Source: Oscillospiraceae bacterium | GTDB lineage: Bacteria; Bacillota; Clostridia; Oscillospirales; Acutalibacteraceae | DNA length: 7,735 bases | Direction of reading: 5' to 3' | NCBI GenBank assembly: GCA_029012165.1 | Contig: JAQXLO010000027.1 | Span: forward strand, 1-7,735 | Shown here: positions 5,828-7,735 of the stretch, in pieces | How the letters are laid out: each line of letters opens with the position of its first letter | Position numbering within the stretch: the stretch's first letter is position 1 | Notes under the pieces: generated by a model | The model's input: the letters and a program-made list of their open reading frames with translations, nothing else | Databases searched by the model: none | Told to the model about the DNA's origin: nothing | Made by a program: the position numbers and the translations under genes

Positions 5828-5836
5828 TTGTCGATA
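5819..5836. promoter_or_regulatory. Palindromic operator candidate shared by divergent promoters
   Basis: TATTGACAATTGTCGATA is an 18-bp palindrome with one mismatched pair and a perfect 10-bp core, GACAATTGTC (5823-5832). It contains the -35 boxes of both divergent promoters, so a dimeric regulator bound here would occlude both. The adjacent XRE protein is the obvious candidate. Confidence 0.65.
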
Positions 5837-5849
5837 TATAGAGTATAAT
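5821..5849 (+). promoter_or_regulatory. Full-consensus sigma-A promoter of the zinc-ribbon gene
   Basis: TTGACA (5821-5826), a 17-bp spacer and TATAAT (5844-5849) match the consensus at all twelve positions. Transcription should start near 5856, about 21 bases before the ATG. This rules out the longer in-frame start at 5799. Confidence 0.88.
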
Positions 5850-5876
5850 CTAAAAAAAAGAAGGGAGAATGATTCC

Positions 5877-6797
5877 ATGTATTGTCCAAATTGTAGCAAA
5901 GAGATCGGAGAAAACAAGTCCTGCCCCGTATGCGGTTATGAGATAACTGCACCCACCCCCAGCGATATTCCTTCCGGCGCCCCACAGGCTATGCCCACCC
6001 CCGCAAAGAAACCAAATCGCAAAACAATCATCATTGTCATTGCTGTCGCCGCTGTTCTTCTCGCCATAATCATTGGTGTTTCATCCAAAGGAAAGAGCAA
6101 TGATAATCCGGACGTCGATTCAGATGAGATTGTCACTTCCGTTGACGAAGAAAAAAACACAATTGTCGATGTCAAAAAAGCCGAAGAAAATATAGAAGAA
6201 GCGAAAAAACTTGCTGCACAAGAAAACTATGCCGAAGCCATTAAGCTTTTGAAGTCCATCAAAAACAACGATGAGGCCACCACTCTTTTAGATGAATACA
6301 GAGAAATCTATTTGAATCCCGAAAACTTCGGCGTTTATTGGGATGATGACGAAATGTCCGACTATCACTGGGCATATGCAAATGGACAGGGTTGCAATTA
6401 CGATGAGTTTTCTTTCTGCTTCTATATTCACCAGAATAAAAGTACACCTTCCGACTACGGTTTCCATTTTTGGTCTTCTTTCTATGGTTATTCCGGCAGC
6501 AAAGAATGGATTTTCCCCTACACGGTGAGAATCAAAGGTGATGTTGGCGACCCGATTGATATTGCAATCAAGAGTCATAAAAGCGATATGAATGGCAAGG
6601 TAATGTACGAATGGTTTAACTTCGATTTGACCAAAGAGGAGTTCTATTCCATCTGCGAGTTAATAATGAACTCCAGCGAAGTAACTCTGAGATTTTCCGG
6701 AAATACATATCACGATGACCACAATCTTACTCAAAAGCAGATGGACGACATTAAGGTTATTTATGAATATGCTAAAGCTTTCGATGTGGCTTACTGA
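5877..6797 (+). CDS. Zinc-ribbon membrane protein with helical-repeat segment and unrecognised C-terminal domain
   Basis: This 306-residue protein starts at ATG 5877 (GGGAG at 5863-5867 upstream). Residues 1-22 are a zinc ribbon (C3, C6, C16, C19: CPNC ... CPVCG). A Pro/Ala-rich linker (24-46) and a single transmembrane helix (about 50-68) follow. With no signal peptide, the ribbon is probably cytoplasmic and the rest outside. Residues about 92-142 are charged and helical (KKAEENIEEAKKLAAQENYAEAIKLL), resembling a TPR-like pair. Residues about 150-306 form an aromatic-rich domain I do not recognise, ending with TLRFSGNTYHDDHNLTQKQ. Zinc-ribbon plus single-helix proteins are common in Firmicutes and poorly characterised. 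Its divergent partner is an XRE regulator sharing a palindrome. A cell-surface or envelope-sensing role is only a guess. Confidence 0.88.
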   Translation: MYCPNCSKEIGENKSCPVCGYEITAPTPSDIPSGAPQAMPTPAKKPNRKTIIIVIAVAAVLLAIIIGVSSKGKSNDNPDVDSDEIVTSVDEEKNTIVDVKKAEENIEEAKKLAAQENYAEAIKLLKSIKNNDEATTLLDEYREIYLNPENFGVYWDDDEMSDYHWAYANGQGCNYDEFSFCFYIHQNKSTPSDYGFHFWSSFYGYSGSKEWIFPYTVRIKGDVGDPIDIAIKSHKSDMNGKVMYEWFNFDLTKEEFYSICELIMNSSEVTLRFSGNTYHDDHNLTQKQMDDIKVIYEYAKAFDVAY

Positions 6798-6818
6798 TGC
6801 GTAACCAGTAGCACAGCC

Positions 6819-6863
6819 AAAACATCCTATGTTGTTGTTTAAACAGACAGCATAGGATGTTTT
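6819..6863 (+). terminator. Strong intrinsic terminator after the zinc-ribbon gene
   Basis: AAAACATCCTATG (6819-6831) pairs perfectly over 13 bp with CATAGGATGTTTT (6851-6863), followed by a T-rich tract (TTTTCTTT). The loop contains a second palindrome, TGTTTAAACA (6836-6845). It starts 22 bases after the stop codon. Confidence 0.9.
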
Positions 6864-7029
6864 CTTTGTGTTCTACGAAATATGTTTCAAAACGCTAACC
6901 AAATCCATTCTCTCCCAACAATTCTTGAAAATGCTTTTTGTGTCTGCGATTTATGCAAAATCTCTACGACACTATCCAACAGATAAAAGCCATGACACCA
7001 TGCATTAGCAATAATTTCTGACATTGGTT
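6864..7029. other. Gene-poor spacer before spoVT
   Basis: I see no supported gene. A minus-strand frame (first ATG at 7072, stop at 6887) reads with some protein-like stretches, such as FYLLDSVVEILHK, but has no ribosome binding site and its longer form starts with TTG inside spoVT. It could be a decayed gene or chance. Confidence 0.4.
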
Positions 7030-7059
7030 TGGATAAATTGACATGGGACGCACACAATA
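7030..7059 (+). promoter_or_regulatory. Possible sigma-G-like promoter of spoVT
   Basis: TGGATA (7030-7035), 17 bp, then CACAATA (7053-7059) resembles the forespore sigma-G pattern (TGMATA / CATWMTA) with one mismatch in each box. B. subtilis spoVT is known to be sigma-G dependent. An alternative sigma-A reading uses TTGACA at 7038-7043, but has no good -10 at the right distance. Confidence 0.35.
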
Positions 7060-7089
7060 CCGATGAAACCATTTTGAAGGAGTTTTTGC

Positions 7090-7629
7090 ATGAAAGCAAC
7101 CGGTATTGTCAGACGGATCGACGACCTTGGGCGTGTCGTCATCCCGAAGGAGATCCGCCGCACCATGCGCATCCGTGAGGGAGACCCACTGGAAATATAC
7201 ACCGATGCAGACGGTGAAGTGATCTTTAAAAAATATTCGCCCATCGGGGAGCTTTCCTCCCAAACCAAACAGTTTGCCGACGTGCTCAACCGCAGCACCA
7301 ACCTGCCCGTGCTCATCGCCGACCGGGATCGCATAATCGCCTGTGCCGGTATGCCGAAGCGGGATGTGCTGGACAGACGTGTCAGCCTTGAGGTGGAGAA
7401 CATCATGGAGAAGCGAGGCAGCTATGTGGCAGGTCTCGACAACGAGCGCATCCAGCCCGTGGACGGTGTGTCCCGCTACGCAGGCGCCGTATTTCCCATC
7501 ATCGGCGCAGGGGATGTGTCCGGCGCCGTGATCCTGATGCTCAACGAAAACGGCTCCGTCCCCACCCAGACAGAGGTCAAGCTGGCGCAGGTCGCGGCAT
7601 CCTTTCTGGGCAAGCAGATGGAGGAATGA
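7090..7629 (+). CDS. spoVT: Stage V sporulation protein T, AbrB-family regulator
   Basis: This 179-residue protein is close to the usual SpoVT length. Residues 1-50 are the swapped-hairpin AbrB DNA-binding domain (MKATGIVRRIDDLGRVVIPK ... GDPLEIYTDADGEVIFKKYSP), almost identical to B. subtilis SpoVT as I recall it. Residues about 56-179 form the GAF-like ligand domain (VLIADRDRIIACAG ... GAVFPIIGAGDVSGAVILML ... AASFLGKQMEE). In B. subtilis SpoVT is made in the forespore and adjusts sigma-G-dependent genes, affecting coat and germination properties. The GAF ligand is unknown. The start has AAGGAG (7077-7082), seven bases upstream. The gene stands alone, with its own terminator. The C-terminal domain is more diverged than the DNA-binding domain, as usual in clostridia. 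Confidence 0.96.
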   Translation: MKATGIVRRIDDLGRVVIPKEIRRTMRIREGDPLEIYTDADGEVIFKKYSPIGELSSQTKQFADVLNRSTNLPVLIADRDRIIACAGMPKRDVLDRRVSLEVENIMEKRGSYVAGLDNERIQPVDGVSRYAGAVFPIIGAGDVSGAVILMLNENGSVPTQTEVKLAQVAASFLGKQMEE

Positions 7630-7637
7630 CTTCTCCC

Positions 7638-7670
7638 AAAAGACATCGGTTTACGCCGGTGTCTTTTTTT
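7638..7670 (+). terminator. Intrinsic terminator of spoVT
   Basis: GACATCGG (7642-7649) pairs with CCGGTGTC (7656-7663), 8 bp with one T-G wobble and a six-base loop, followed by seven Ts; AAAA before the stem extends the pairing. It lies 8 bases after the stop codon. Confidence 0.92.
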
Positions 7671-7697
7671 GGTTCATCATGGATTTTTGTGGGATTA

Positions 7698-7735
7698 AGG
7701 CAACCCCGCATAAATCGGGGTGTGCGGGGTTGCCT
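7698..7735. repeat. Perfect 13-bp inverted repeat at the window end
   Basis: AGGCAACCCCGCA (7698-7710) and TGCGGGGTTGCCT (7723-7735) are exact reverse complements around a 12-base loop. It may be the terminator of a gene beyond the window, read from either side, or an element end. The flank to the right is not visible, and the T run on the minus-strand side is short. Confidence 0.65.

Noticed and set aside
6887..7099. 70-codon minus-strand frame before spoVT
   Set aside because: The start is TTG inside spoVT, the first ATG (7072) lacks a ribosome binding site, and no domain is recognisable.
1..7735. CRISPR array, tRNA/rRNA genes or intact insertion sequence
   Set aside because: No regularly spaced repeats, no cloverleaf or rRNA-like segments, and no transposase reading frame were seen on either strand.

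Overview
The window looks like a chromosomal stretch of a moderate-GC, endospore-lineage Firmicute, most likely class Clostridia (Oscillospiraceae or a relative). The reasons are the strong GGAGG-type ribosome binding sites, consensus sigma-A promoters, a clearly recognisable SpoVT, and a clostridial style of zinc-uptake operon. Species cannot be told from the sequence alone.

Left part (1-5290, all minus strand). A secreted PHP-domain phosphoesterase (1-1448, C-terminus outside the window) has its own promoter. Upstream of it lies a five-gene metal-uptake operon, in transcription order: a two-helix membrane protein with a His/Cys motif (5217-4915), a ZnuA-type solute-binding lipoprotein (4808-3849), a ZnuC-type ATPase (3834-3142), a ZnuB-type permease (3161-2310) and an OB-fold-like lipoprotein with a Cys-Cys motif (2313-1564). 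The last three are tightly coupled (14-nt gap, 20-nt overlap, ATGA overlap) and end in a clear intrinsic terminator. A promoter with a TTGAAT / 17 bp / TAAAAT layout precedes the first gene. It sits inside a perfect 12-bp inverted repeat centred on the -10, a good place for a Zur-like or other Fur-family repressor. A hairpin between the first gene and znuA may tune expression.

Middle part (5291-6863). A gene-free, repeat-bearing stretch is followed by a divergent pair: a 66-residue XRE-type regulator (minus) and a zinc-ribbon/transmembrane/helical-repeat protein with an unrecognised C-terminal domain (plus). Their promoters share a palindrome that contains both -35 boxes, so the regulator probably controls itself and its neighbour. 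This part is more AT-rich than its flanks and may have been acquired.

Right part (6864-7735). A gene-poor spacer leads to spoVT (plus), the AbrB/GAF regulator of late forespore gene expression. It has a possible sigma-G-like promoter and a strong terminator. The window ends exactly on the second arm of a perfect 13-bp inverted repeat of unknown role.

The most interesting unit is the metal-uptake operon. The transporter is standard, but the two flanking accessory proteins carry candidate metal-binding Cys/His motifs and have no function I can name, and the binding protein departs from the usual ligand set.
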